From positions 1-35,520 of IMG/VR virus record IMGVR_UViG_3300044986_000030: a DNA stretch of 35,520 bases, one strand, 5' to 3'. This stretch comes from a virus. The notes beneath the pieces are model-generated. The model was not told where the DNA came from and made no database searches. It saw nothing but the letters and a program-made list of their open reading frames with translations. How positions within the stretch are numbered: the stretch's first letter is position 1; each line of letters begins with the position of its first letter. Of the stretch, positions 1 through 7,270 are shown piece after piece. The position numbers and the translations under genes were made by a program.

Positions 1-127
1 CCGCCACCACAAGGTACTCAACCTCGCTGACGCCGCTCGGGGCAGTCCATGTGCCGGTAGAGGTGAACGTGGCTACGACAGACTGTACGGGTACGGTGTA
101 CTTGAGGATGACGATGCCGGAGCCGCC
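1..127. repeat. Terminal direct repeat, left copy
   Basis: The first 127 bases are identical to the last 127 bases of the window. The repeat lies inside the glycine-rich fibre gene. An exact overlap of 127 bases is what a k-mer assembler (k=127) leaves at the ends of a circular contig. I therefore read it as assembly overlap from a closed circle, not a biological terminal repeat. Joining the ends over this overlap keeps the fibre reading frame open and keeps its 262-codon repeat period exact on both sides of the join. Confidence 0.95.
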
Positions 128-925
128 GGCGCCGCCGTCTAATGATGCTTGCGAACCTCCACCCCCGCCGCCACCTGTGTTAGCGGTTCCTGCAACTCCG
201 GCTGCTGCTGGGGAAGCGTTGCTTTTCGCACCTGCTCCGCCGCCTCCGGTTCCTCCTGTGCTTTGTACGGCATCTCCCGGCCCTTGTATGCCACCGCCAC
301 CACCGCCTGCGTAGGTAACAGACGAGCCAGAAATGCTTGAGGCTGTTCCATTGCCTCCATTTCCGCCGTTCGGCGCTACACCATTGCTTCCAGCGGCACT
401 AGCACCGCCGCCGCCACCGCCCGGCCAATATGTGCCATCTGCTTGACTGCCGCCGCCGTTGTTACCTTGTGATGGACTTGTGCTTGGCGTATTGCCAGAG
501 CCTCCCGGCCCCGCTGTGCTAGGCGCATTTACACCACCGCCGCCACCGGAACCGCCATTATTTCCAGTCGTGCTATTTGCGGCGCTACCACCTCGGCCTC
601 CAGCGGTTGATGTGATGGTACTGAATACAGAGTCATTTCCATTTGCGCTAACGCTTCCGCCAGCACCAACGGTAATTGAATAATTAGTTCCAGCAGTAAC
701 ACTAAAGCCGGTTCCAGTTCTAAAACCGCCAGCACCGCCGCCGCCGGAACTGCCATTGTTTGATCCAGCGCCACCTCCGCCACCACCCGCGACGACGAGG
801 TATTCCACCTCCGTCACGCCAGTCGGCGCAGTCCAGTTACCGGATGCGGTGAAGATTTTGTATTCGGTGAATGCTCCGCCGCCTGCAACCTTCGCGGCGA
901 GCAGCAAACTCATAATGCCGCTCAT
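1..925 (-). CDS. Glycine-rich tail fibre/adhesin, N-terminal part (continues at the other end)
   Basis: Translation from ATG at 925 stays open to base 1 (308 codons) and continues in frame at 35393, ending at 33892, for 808 residues in total. This part carries the N-terminus (MSGIMSLLLAAKVAGGG) and the first complete repeat unit. A unit begins with a W-T-A-P segment and the hydrophobic strand VEYLVVAGGGG, then has long poly-Gly stretches, the motif GGFRTGT, the motif FSTITS, and ends GGSGIVILKY. Such glycine-rich domains are known in phage adhesins, for example T4-like S16 gp38, where they fold as bundles of polyglycine-II helices. A role in receptor binding is inferred. The ATG lies 3 bases after the upstream stop. 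A second ATG at 913 is an alternative start. Confidence 0.85.
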   Translation of the reverse strand, partial: MSGIMSLLLAAKVAGGGAFTEYKIFTASGNWTAPTGVTEVEYLVVAGGGGGGAGSNNGSSGGGGAGGFRTGTGFSVTAGTNYSITVGAGGSVSANGNDSVFSTITSTAGGRGGSAANSTTGNNGGSGGGGGVNAPSTAGPGGSGNTPSTSPSQGNNGGGSQADGTYWPGGGGGGASAAGSNGVAPNGGNGGNGTASSISGSSVTYAGGGGGGIQGPGDAVQSTGGTGGGGAGAKSNASPAAAGVAGTANTGGGGGGGSQASLDGGAGGSGIVILKYTVPVQSVVATFTSTGTWTAPSGVSEVEYLVVA

Positions 926-928
926 GGC

Positions 929-1759
929 TTAACTCACGTTGCCGTTGATAACGCAGACCGTGCCGGAAATAAACAATATGGTAGCAACACCGCGAGTTGC
1001 GAGGGATACCGTGGCCTTGTCGGCGTCAGTTCCGGCAATGTAAGCGGTCGTGATGGTGCAGGTGATGGTGATTGCGCCTGTCGTGTTGTTAAACACGCTG
1101 ACTACATCGCCTTCAGCAAACGTCGCGTCAGGTATTGTGATGCTGCCGCCCGTGCTGACCTGCACGTACTTACCGACATCCCCCACGGCAAGCGTGTAGC
1201 TCGCCGTTTTCGTACCGACGGGCGGGATGTTGAGATAACCGAGGGTTGCTGTTGCCGCAGGCAGCGTGTACGTGTACGTGGAGGCGACAGCGGGCGGGTT
1301 CAGCGTTGCCGTTCCCGAGGTGCTGCCCGAGAGTTTTAGCGTGCCGGAAACAAACGCACCGGATACTGAAGCCAGACTGACGCTGCCGAGGGTCTGTTTG
1401 AGCGCACCGTTGGTGTCAAACGTGCCGCCCAGCGTCCAAGTGTCGCCGGGAACCAACGTGACCTTAACAATCGTGCGTAAAGTGCCGTTGTTGTTGTACG
1501 ACACCGTGATGGTGACGTTGGCGGTGTCCTTGTTTTCAATGGTCAAGGACTTGATGACGCGCCGGGTTGCCGCTGCGGGGGCTGCGACGAGGGTAACGGC
1601 GCTAGTGCCGTTCAGCGCACCGTCGGTTGACCCCTCCGTAAAGGCCGATCCCGTGTCATCGGCCCACGCCGCCGTAAAATCGGGGTTCGTGGTCGCCGCC
1701 GCGCCCGACATGGCGACCTCAATTGACTTCGTTGTTGCGTCAAGGATGAAAAGTGCCAT
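929..1759 (-). CDS. Virion-associated tail/fibre-like protein, 276 aa
   Basis: The protein is rich in Thr, Ala, Val and Gly, with alternating beta-strand-like segments. The N-terminal 110 residues include a motif around TRRVIKSLTIENKDTANVTI that looks like a beta-sandwich binding to another virion protein. The C-terminal part (about 170-276), beginning near PPVGTKTASYTLAVGDVGKYV, resembles the small beta domain found at the ends of many phage tail proteins, with a final hydrophobic strand. It sits between two fibre genes. Only 3 bases separate its stop from the next ATG, so the two are probably made together. A tail or fibre component is inferred from composition and position. No catalytic motif is visible. 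Confidence 0.65.
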   Translation of the reverse strand: MALFILDATTKSIEVAMSGAAATTNPDFTAAWADDTGSAFTEGSTDGALNGTSAVTLVAAPAAATRRVIKSLTIENKDTANVTITVSYNNNGTLRTIVKVTLVPGDTWTLGGTFDTNGALKQTLGSVSLASVSGAFVSGTLKLSGSTSGTATLNPPAVASTYTYTLPAATATLGYLNIPPVGTKTASYTLAVGDVGKYVQVSTGGSITIPDATFAEGDVVSVFNNTTGAITITCTITTAYIAGTDADKATVSLATRGVATILFISGTVCVINGNVS

Positions 1760-1768
1760 GTTAGTTCC

Positions 1769-3700
1769 TCAAGAAATGAACCACGCATAAGCATTGGAAC
1801 CGCCACCGCCGCCACCGCCTGACTGGGCGACCCATGCTAACGATCCCGTGCCATCAGATGCCAACACATATCCATTGATGCCTGCTGTGTTGGGCCAAGT
1901 ATAAGTTATAGACCCCGCCGAGGTAGCCGCGACGAACCCGACGTAACCCGACGATGCGCCGATTAGTCGCATTGCCGCCATGTTGGCCGAGCTGATAGAC
2001 GCCTGCGTGCTGGTGAGCGTCGTAATCGTGCCGGTTGTGACCAGCGCCACCGCAGCGTTGATAGAAGCTACCGAGGCTTGCGTTGCCGTAAGGTTTGTTA
2101 CGACTGCCGTACCTGCATTGGCCGACGCGATAGAGGCACCCGTGGCCGTCAGGGTCGTGATAACACCCACCCCGACGTTGGCCGAGGCCACCGACACCGC
2201 ATCAATATCAAGGCGGGTCGTGACCAGCGTACCGACGTTTGCTGACGCAATGGATGCGCCGGTTGCCGTCAGAGTCGTGATTGCTGCCGTGCCTACGTTA
2301 GCCGAGGCGATGCTGGCTGCCGTAGAGGTGAGGTTGGTAATCGTTCCCGTCGTAACAAGCGCAACCGCTGCGTTAGCCGACGCAACCGAGGCGCTGGTGG
2401 CCGTCAGATTGGTGACAATCGCCGTGCCAAGGTTGGCCGAGGTAACCGATGCGCCTGTAGCACGCAGATCGGTAATGTTTGCCACACCGACGTTAGCCGA
2501 GGCCACCGATACGCCCGTCAGCGTCAGCGCGGTGATGTTGGCCGTGCCGAGGTTAGCCGAGGCAATGCTGGCACCCGTTGCGGTCAAATCTGTGACTACC
2601 GCCGTGCCAAGGTTTGCGGAGGCCACGGAGGCGCTCGTGGCGGTCAGTCCCGTAACCACCGCTGTGCCGACATTGGCAGAGGCAACCGACGCCCCTGTAG
2701 CCGTCAGCGTCGTTGCCACCACGTTTCCGGCGTTAGCCGAGGCAATGGAGGCGCTGGTCGCGGTCAGCGCCGTGATGACGGCGGTGCCGATGTTGGCCGA
2801 TCCGATGGATACCGCGCCAAGCGCACCGATATTGGCCGAGGCGATAGATGCCCCGGTCGCCGTCAGATTGGTAACCGTGGCCGTGGTGAACAACGCCACC
2901 GCTGCATTGATAGACGCTACTGATGCGTCCGTGGCGGTGAGGTTGGTGACAACCGCCGTTCCGACGTTAGCCGAGGCAATAGAGGCTTGCGTGGCAGTCA
3001 GGGTAGTAATGACGCCGACCGTTGCGTTGGCTGAAGCGGCAGATACCGCGCCGAGGTCAGTTTTGCCGGTTACCGTGAGCGTGCCGCCGACCGACAACGC
3101 CGAGGTGATGGATACGTTGGCTTGGAAACCCGCGTTGCCCGTGACCGTCAGCGTGCCGTTGATCGTCGTGTTGCCGAACGAGTTGGCGGCGTTAATCATC
3201 TGGAAGCGTGTGCCGTCGTACACGACTACCACGATCTCGCCCGAGTTGATGTCACCCGCCGCAAGGGCTGTCGCACCGTCGCGGGTTACCGCTCTTGCCC
3301 CCAGCCCGTCAATGTTGAGCGTCACCGGGCCGGTGTTGGCCCCTGCCGCCACGAAGTAAAACATCTGGCCCGCTGCATAGGCTGCAAGAACCGGCGACAT
3401 AACGCCCGTGATCGTGTCTACGCCGCTCGGCGTGATGAGCTTGGCCGCCGTGGACTGTACTTGCGACAAATTGGCTGCGTCTGTCGCAACCGTACCCGGG
3501 GCCATGCCGGTGATCTTGTTGCTGCCCATCGGGATGTTGGCCGTGGGCGTTGTTTGGCCGTCTTTGGTAATGCAGTTCGTTAGACCCGTCGCAAGATCAG
3601 CCGTTAACGCGTTAAAAACCGTAGCCGAAATGACGGTGTTGGCAACGACAGGCTGGCCTGCCGAGTTGATGAGGAATGTACCCGACCCGTTAAACGACAT
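1769..3700 (-). CDS. Tail fibre protein with 20-residue tandem repeats, 643 aa
   Basis: Residues 1-170 look like the N-terminal part of many phage fibres: an opening MSFNGSGTFLIN, a segment NIPMGSNKITGMAPGT typical of fibre attachment domains, then TGPVTLNIDGLG. From about residue 220 to 570 there are about 17 copies of a degenerate 20-residue repeat with consensus LTATxASIASANVGTAVVTN. Three copies are longer by exactly five residues (AAVALxTTxTIT type). This suggests a beta-solenoid or trimeric beta-helix shaft. The C-terminus ends in a run of eight Gly and then SNAYAWFIS. The first ATG (3700) follows the upstream stop by 11 bases. The antisense strand here has a long ORF that only reflects the repeat's codon bias. 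Confidence 0.75.
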   Translation of the reverse strand: MSFNGSGTFLINSAGQPVVANTVISATVFNALTADLATGLTNCITKDGQTTPTANIPMGSNKITGMAPGTVATDAANLSQVQSTAAKLITPSGVDTITGVMSPVLAAYAAGQMFYFVAAGANTGPVTLNIDGLGARAVTRDGATALAAGDINSGEIVVVVYDGTRFQMINAANSFGNTTINGTLTVTGNAGFQANVSITSALSVGGTLTVTGKTDLGAVSAASANATVGVITTLTATQASIASANVGTAVVTNLTATDASVASINAAVALFTTATVTNLTATGASIASANIGALGAVSIGSANIGTAVITALTATSASIASANAGNVVATTLTATGASVASANVGTAVVTGLTATSASVASANLGTAVVTDLTATGASIASANLGTANITALTLTGVSVASANVGVANITDLRATGASVTSANLGTAIVTNLTATSASVASANAAVALVTTGTITNLTSTAASIASANVGTAAITTLTATGASIASANVGTLVTTRLDIDAVSVASANVGVGVITTLTATGASIASANAGTAVVTNLTATQASVASINAAVALVTTGTITTLTSTQASISSANMAAMRLIGASSGYVGFVAATSAGSITYTWPNTAGINGYVLASDGTGSLAWVAQSGGGGGGGSNAYAWFIS

Positions 3701-3711
3701 TTCTCATCCTC

Positions 3712-5676
3712 CTATCTATTCTGCGTAAAGTCGGTTGTAAGCCCACCACCGACACCGCCAATGCTTGCCGCTCTGCGGGCGCGTTTTTCGGCCAATTTTC
3801 GGGCAACCGTTTCCATATCAAAAATGTCAGTTTCTGCTTGCGGGCCACGCATCATTAACAGCCGGGCAAGTTGATTGCGCGTTGTTTCTGGCAACTGCGC
3901 CTGATTAAACAATCGGACGCCACGCGAAATCATTTCTGGTGTGCCGCCTGATGTCATGTTGCCAACGTCCATAACAACATCCGCGTTTATGTCGCCAGCT
4001 GCTGCTGCACGGCCTACGCTTTGCGAACCTCGCCCCAAAGCGTCAGCTTCTCGCATTGTGCGCTCGGCAACCATTGTGCGATAGAACTGATCAAACTTTT
4101 CTGGCGATCCAAACAGCACTTGTAGTTTTTCACGCGGCACAAAGTTTTCTACAAGGTTCATCATTTCGGTGCGCCCTGCTTTAGACGTACCTACCTTGTC
4201 GCGGATAGCCTCAAACGCACCGATCTTGGCTGCTTCCAATTCTGATTGCGACATTCCCGCCAGTTCCTTGCGGAGTTGGTCCGCGGAAAGCGAGCGATTT
4301 AGCAACGTGCGTCCAAGGTTTGCGGCATCGGCAGCGGCGCTAGGGCCAGCCCACGCATCAAGCGCATTGGCGTAAATAGATTCGCCCGTTTCTGGGTCGG
4401 GCGTTCTGTTGACCAATTCGGTTCGCAGTTTATTCCGCAGTTCTACATACGAATTGCCAAGCTTGCTTCTGCGCCCTGTTGCCGTATCCGTTTCTTTCTC
4501 AATAAGGTCATCAAGACCTTCCTTGATGTTGGCAAGGTCAGAGGCGTTAAACTTATTGGTTTCAGCGCCCGTCAATGTCCATCCTTGGCCGCCTCGCGTC
4601 ACTTTGTGTGTTTCGGCAATGTTGCGAGCGATGCCGGTTGCGCCAAGTTCATTAGAACGGCGCACAATGCCAGCAATTGTTCCTGACGGATCATCAACCG
4701 TTATTGTTTCCAAACGACGGTATAGCGGGCCAGCGTCGCGGGATCGTTGCTCTGCTAAATCGTCAAGCGTAGAAACCAAGCGTTTGCCGCCTGTTTCCAA
4801 GCTTTCCTGACCCGCTTGCGCCATACGCTCACCGCGAGTGGTTGCGCGTCCTTCAACAAACTCGCGCAATTCTTTTTTGCCGCGTCCCGGCAACGTAGCA
4901 AGCAAATCAGCAATTTGACGAGCATTTTCGCCTGTATCTAACAACGCCCCTTCTGGGCCAAGCGCCCGCAGCCGAGCCATTACGGCTGGTGCAAATTCTT
5001 CGCCCTCTGGGGTGTCGCGCATCAATGCTTGAATAAGGCGCTTTTGCGCTTCACTTAATGCCACTTTTTCTGAAGCGCGCTCACCAATGTTACGGCTTGC
5101 GGCACCAAGGATGCCTGTTGCTGCGCTACCCGCACCGCCACCGCCAGCGCCCAAGCTCGCGTTTAGCAGTATGTCCTTCATCAACTCTGTGTTGGTCATC
5201 GCATCTGACGAACCAACTCCAGACAAGCCACCTTCTACGCTGCCAGCCATTGCAGCGCCGCCAATCCTTCTTGCGGCGCTCATATCAACAACGCCGGGAA
5301 GCGTTCGCCCTCCCATCGTTGCTATACGAGGGCCAGCGGTTAAACCAATCGCACCCGGCGTCATTGACCCGGCTAAATCCATGCCAAATGCGGTTTTTGG
5401 GTAATCTTCTTGAAACTGCGTCGTAGCGCCGCGCACCATTTCGCTGGTTTTTGGCCCGGTTAATTTTGGAATTAAGCCAAAACTTAACGCTTGTGCGCCT
5501 TTTAGCGTAGTTTGCGCCCAGCGTGGCATGGTTCTGCCAGCTCTAAATTCTTCGGATTCGGTTTGCGCACCATAATCGCCGCCAAAATGCGTCAACGCTT
5601 CTCTTTGTTGATTGTAATCAGCAAACTCTTTTAGTAGTTGCTGATACCGAGCTTCATCTTCTGGAGTAAGCGGCAT
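3712..5676 (-). CDS. Large internal virion/ejection protein candidate, 654 aa
   Basis: The N-terminus (MPLTPEDEARYQQLLKEFAD) is a charged helix. Residues about 110-210 are rich in Gly, Ala and Ser with glycine-zipper-like spacing (around LLNASLGAGGGGAGSAATG). The rest is mostly charged helix with many Arg, Glu and Ala residues. I see no lysozyme or polymerase motif. In podoviruses, a block of large helical proteins between the neck and fibre genes usually encodes proteins carried inside the capsid and ejected to form a channel through the envelope. The glycine-zipper segment would fit membrane insertion. This role is inferred from position and composition only. It is followed by the fibre gene at 3700 and preceded by the 401-residue gene after 3 bases. 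Confidence 0.6.
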   Translation of the reverse strand: MPLTPEDEARYQQLLKEFADYNQQREALTHFGGDYGAQTESEEFRAGRTMPRWAQTTLKGAQALSFGLIPKLTGPKTSEMVRGATTQFQEDYPKTAFGMDLAGSMTPGAIGLTAGPRIATMGGRTLPGVVDMSAARRIGGAAMAGSVEGGLSGVGSSDAMTNTELMKDILLNASLGAGGGGAGSAATGILGAASRNIGERASEKVALSEAQKRLIQALMRDTPEGEEFAPAVMARLRALGPEGALLDTGENARQIADLLATLPGRGKKELREFVEGRATTRGERMAQAGQESLETGGKRLVSTLDDLAEQRSRDAGPLYRRLETITVDDPSGTIAGIVRRSNELGATGIARNIAETHKVTRGGQGWTLTGAETNKFNASDLANIKEGLDDLIEKETDTATGRRSKLGNSYVELRNKLRTELVNRTPDPETGESIYANALDAWAGPSAAADAANLGRTLLNRSLSADQLRKELAGMSQSELEAAKIGAFEAIRDKVGTSKAGRTEMMNLVENFVPREKLQVLFGSPEKFDQFYRTMVAERTMREADALGRGSQSVGRAAAAGDINADVVMDVGNMTSGGTPEMISRGVRLFNQAQLPETTRNQLARLLMMRGPQAETDIFDMETVARKLAEKRARRAASIGGVGGGLTTDFTQNR

Positions 5677-5679
5677 GAC

Positions 5680-6885
5680 TTAACCTCCCGCCCTTTGACG
5701 AGCCAATCTGTCTAATTCTTCTTGCTTTTCTTTACTCCATACAATGCGGCGCCCAAGAACTTTTGATTTGAACGGGTTAATCACGTTTTCCACATTAAGG
5801 CCGCTTCGTTCTGCAATGCTGCCGTACTCGTTAATTAACGAATTAACTTCGTTTTGACGCGCTGCATACAACTCATAAGCCGTATCAATAAGCTCTTGAC
5901 GACGTTTTGGCACCATTCTGCCGGTTGCCGCTTCTTCATACAAAGACTGTATTCGGCTGCCCAAATCACCGCTTTTGGCTCGCAAATCAAAATCTTCCTT
6001 ACGAACCGCGCCAGTTGGGTCGTCTGCTTTTGCCACGGCGTACACAATCGCAACGTCACCAACCACGTTTTCTGGCGCAGTAAAGATGCGCTGATATGCG
6101 CTTTTAACGCCATCCCAGTCCATATCTTTTAATCTGCCCTGCAACTGATCCCGCAATCCGCCTTCGTCCTTCTGTTTATCTCGGGGCGTAATAATTTGCG
6201 TTGTAGGTTGTGCTTTATATTCGGGGATAACTTCCCATTTATTGCTAGTGGCATTCCATTGCAAATTGCCGTGCGTTTGAGGCGCTCTTGACGGCTCTGG
6301 CTTGCTCAACGGCTTACCACTAGCATCAACAACAGGCGTGGCTCTGCCGCCTTGGATATTCACTAATTGATTGCCAAATTCCATCGTTTTGGTTTCTGGC
6401 GTTTTAAGCATTTCTGCCAATCGCGCAGACATAACCGGGCGATCTTTAAGCGCAGCCGTCCCGAGTTTGGTGGATGCCATATCCAACACTTCTTCGGGCG
6501 AACGACGGTACTGTGACTGCCGCGTGACTTCGGCCAATTCAGTTTGCTCTGGAATAACAACAGGCGCAGCAGTTGGATCGTATTCGTACCCGCCCTGCAT
6601 ACGACCGAGCATCCGTTGTGCGTATTCTTCCTCCATTTGCCCTGCTTTGGATGCGGCTTCCTCGGCCTGCCGTCCAGCGCGAGCAGTCAAAAAGCCCTGC
6701 AACGCCTTAACAAGCGGTGCGGCACGCGGGATCGGGGCGGCAGCGCCCTCCATCGGTTGATATTCCTGTTGCGCAAGGGCTTCTGCCAGCGCCTTCTGCC
6801 GACGCGCACGCTCTAACTCAAGTTCGTACTCGGTCGGTGCGCGAAAGGTTGGGACGTAACGGGGTCTATTCTGCGCCATCGTCAA
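5680..6885 (-). CDS. Internal virion protein candidate, 401 aa
   Basis: The protein has a coiled-coil-like N-terminal third: after about residue 18 it has ELELERARRQKALAEAL, then a Pro/Ala linker and a second charged helix near residues 60-95. A middle section with proline and polar residues (about 180-240) leads to a helical C-terminal domain ending in KQEELDRLARQRAGG. No enzyme motif is visible. Its place between the small disordered protein (7267-6866, overlapping by 20 bases) and the 654-residue protein suggests it belongs to the same set of capsid-internal or ejection proteins. ATG codons at 6885 and 6879 are both possible starts. Confidence 0.6.
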   Translation of the reverse strand: MTMAQNRPRYVPTFRAPTEYELELERARRQKALAEALAQQEYQPMEGAAAPIPRAAPLVKALQGFLTARAGRQAEEAASKAGQMEEEYAQRMLGRMQGGYEYDPTAAPVVIPEQTELAEVTRQSQYRRSPEEVLDMASTKLGTAALKDRPVMSARLAEMLKTPETKTMEFGNQLVNIQGGRATPVVDASGKPLSKPEPSRAPQTHGNLQWNATSNKWEVIPEYKAQPTTQIITPRDKQKDEGGLRDQLQGRLKDMDWDGVKSAYQRIFTAPENVVGDVAIVYAVAKADDPTGAVRKEDFDLRAKSGDLGSRIQSLYEEAATGRMVPKRRQELIDTAYELYAARQNEVNSLINEYGSIAERSGLNVENVINPFKSKVLGRRIVWSKEKQEELDRLARQRAGG

Positions 6886-7267
6886 AATCTCCTCTGTACC
6901 GACCGCCCTGCGGGGTCGTCATGCCGGGAGAAGAAACCCGGGGGCGTACCCCCATGCCAAGTTGCGGGGAGCGCATTGGTGCGTTACGCGGTGCGCCCAT
7001 GCCCATCATTCCTGTGCCGCTTATGTTCTGGCTGTAGCCAAACGGGCGACCGCCCTGCATTGCTTGCGGGGGGCCGTTGAAGTTCATGGCCTGCGGCGGC
7101 ACGCCGGGGGCGGTGTTCGGAGTCGGCTGCGCGTAACCCAGCCCCGCCGTCTGCCGGTACGCCATGTCACGCTGCCCCGGGGGTGCGTTAAGCGAGGTGT
7201 TGCGTTCTTGCATGGCAAGCATACGCGCCATCTGCTGCGGCCTACGATCTGGTTGAAAACCGTTCAT
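6866..7267 (-). CDS. Small disordered Pro/Gly/Met/Gln-rich protein, 133 aa
   Basis: Composition is dominated by Pro, Gly, Met, Gln, Asn and Arg, with no predicted hydrophobic core (for example GYAQPTPNTAPGVPPQAMNF and a run GTGMMGMG). It looks intrinsically disordered. It starts 3 bases after the end of the 806-residue protein gene and overlaps the next gene by 20 bases, so it is part of the same co-translated set. It may be a linker or chaperone for the internal virion proteins, but nothing in the sequence proves this. I do not recognise a named family. Confidence 0.55.
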   Translation of the reverse strand: MNGFQPDRRPQQMARMLAMQERNTSLNAPPGQRDMAYRQTAGLGYAQPTPNTAPGVPPQAMNFNGPPQAMQGGRPFGYSQNISGTGMMGMGAPRNAPMRSPQLGMGVRPRVSSPGMTTPQGGRYRGDFDDGAE

Positions 7268-7270
7268 GTA

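Noticed and set aside
1-925. CRISPR-like or satellite repeat due to repeated GGC/GGT words
   Set aside because: The repetition reflects Gly codons within one long reading frame, without constant repeats or spacers.
1980-3359. 459-codon plus-strand ORF
   Set aside because: It is the antisense of the 20-residue repeat region of the fibre gene. The repeat's codon bias keeps the opposite strand open; the protein is a mirror of the repeat with no SD.
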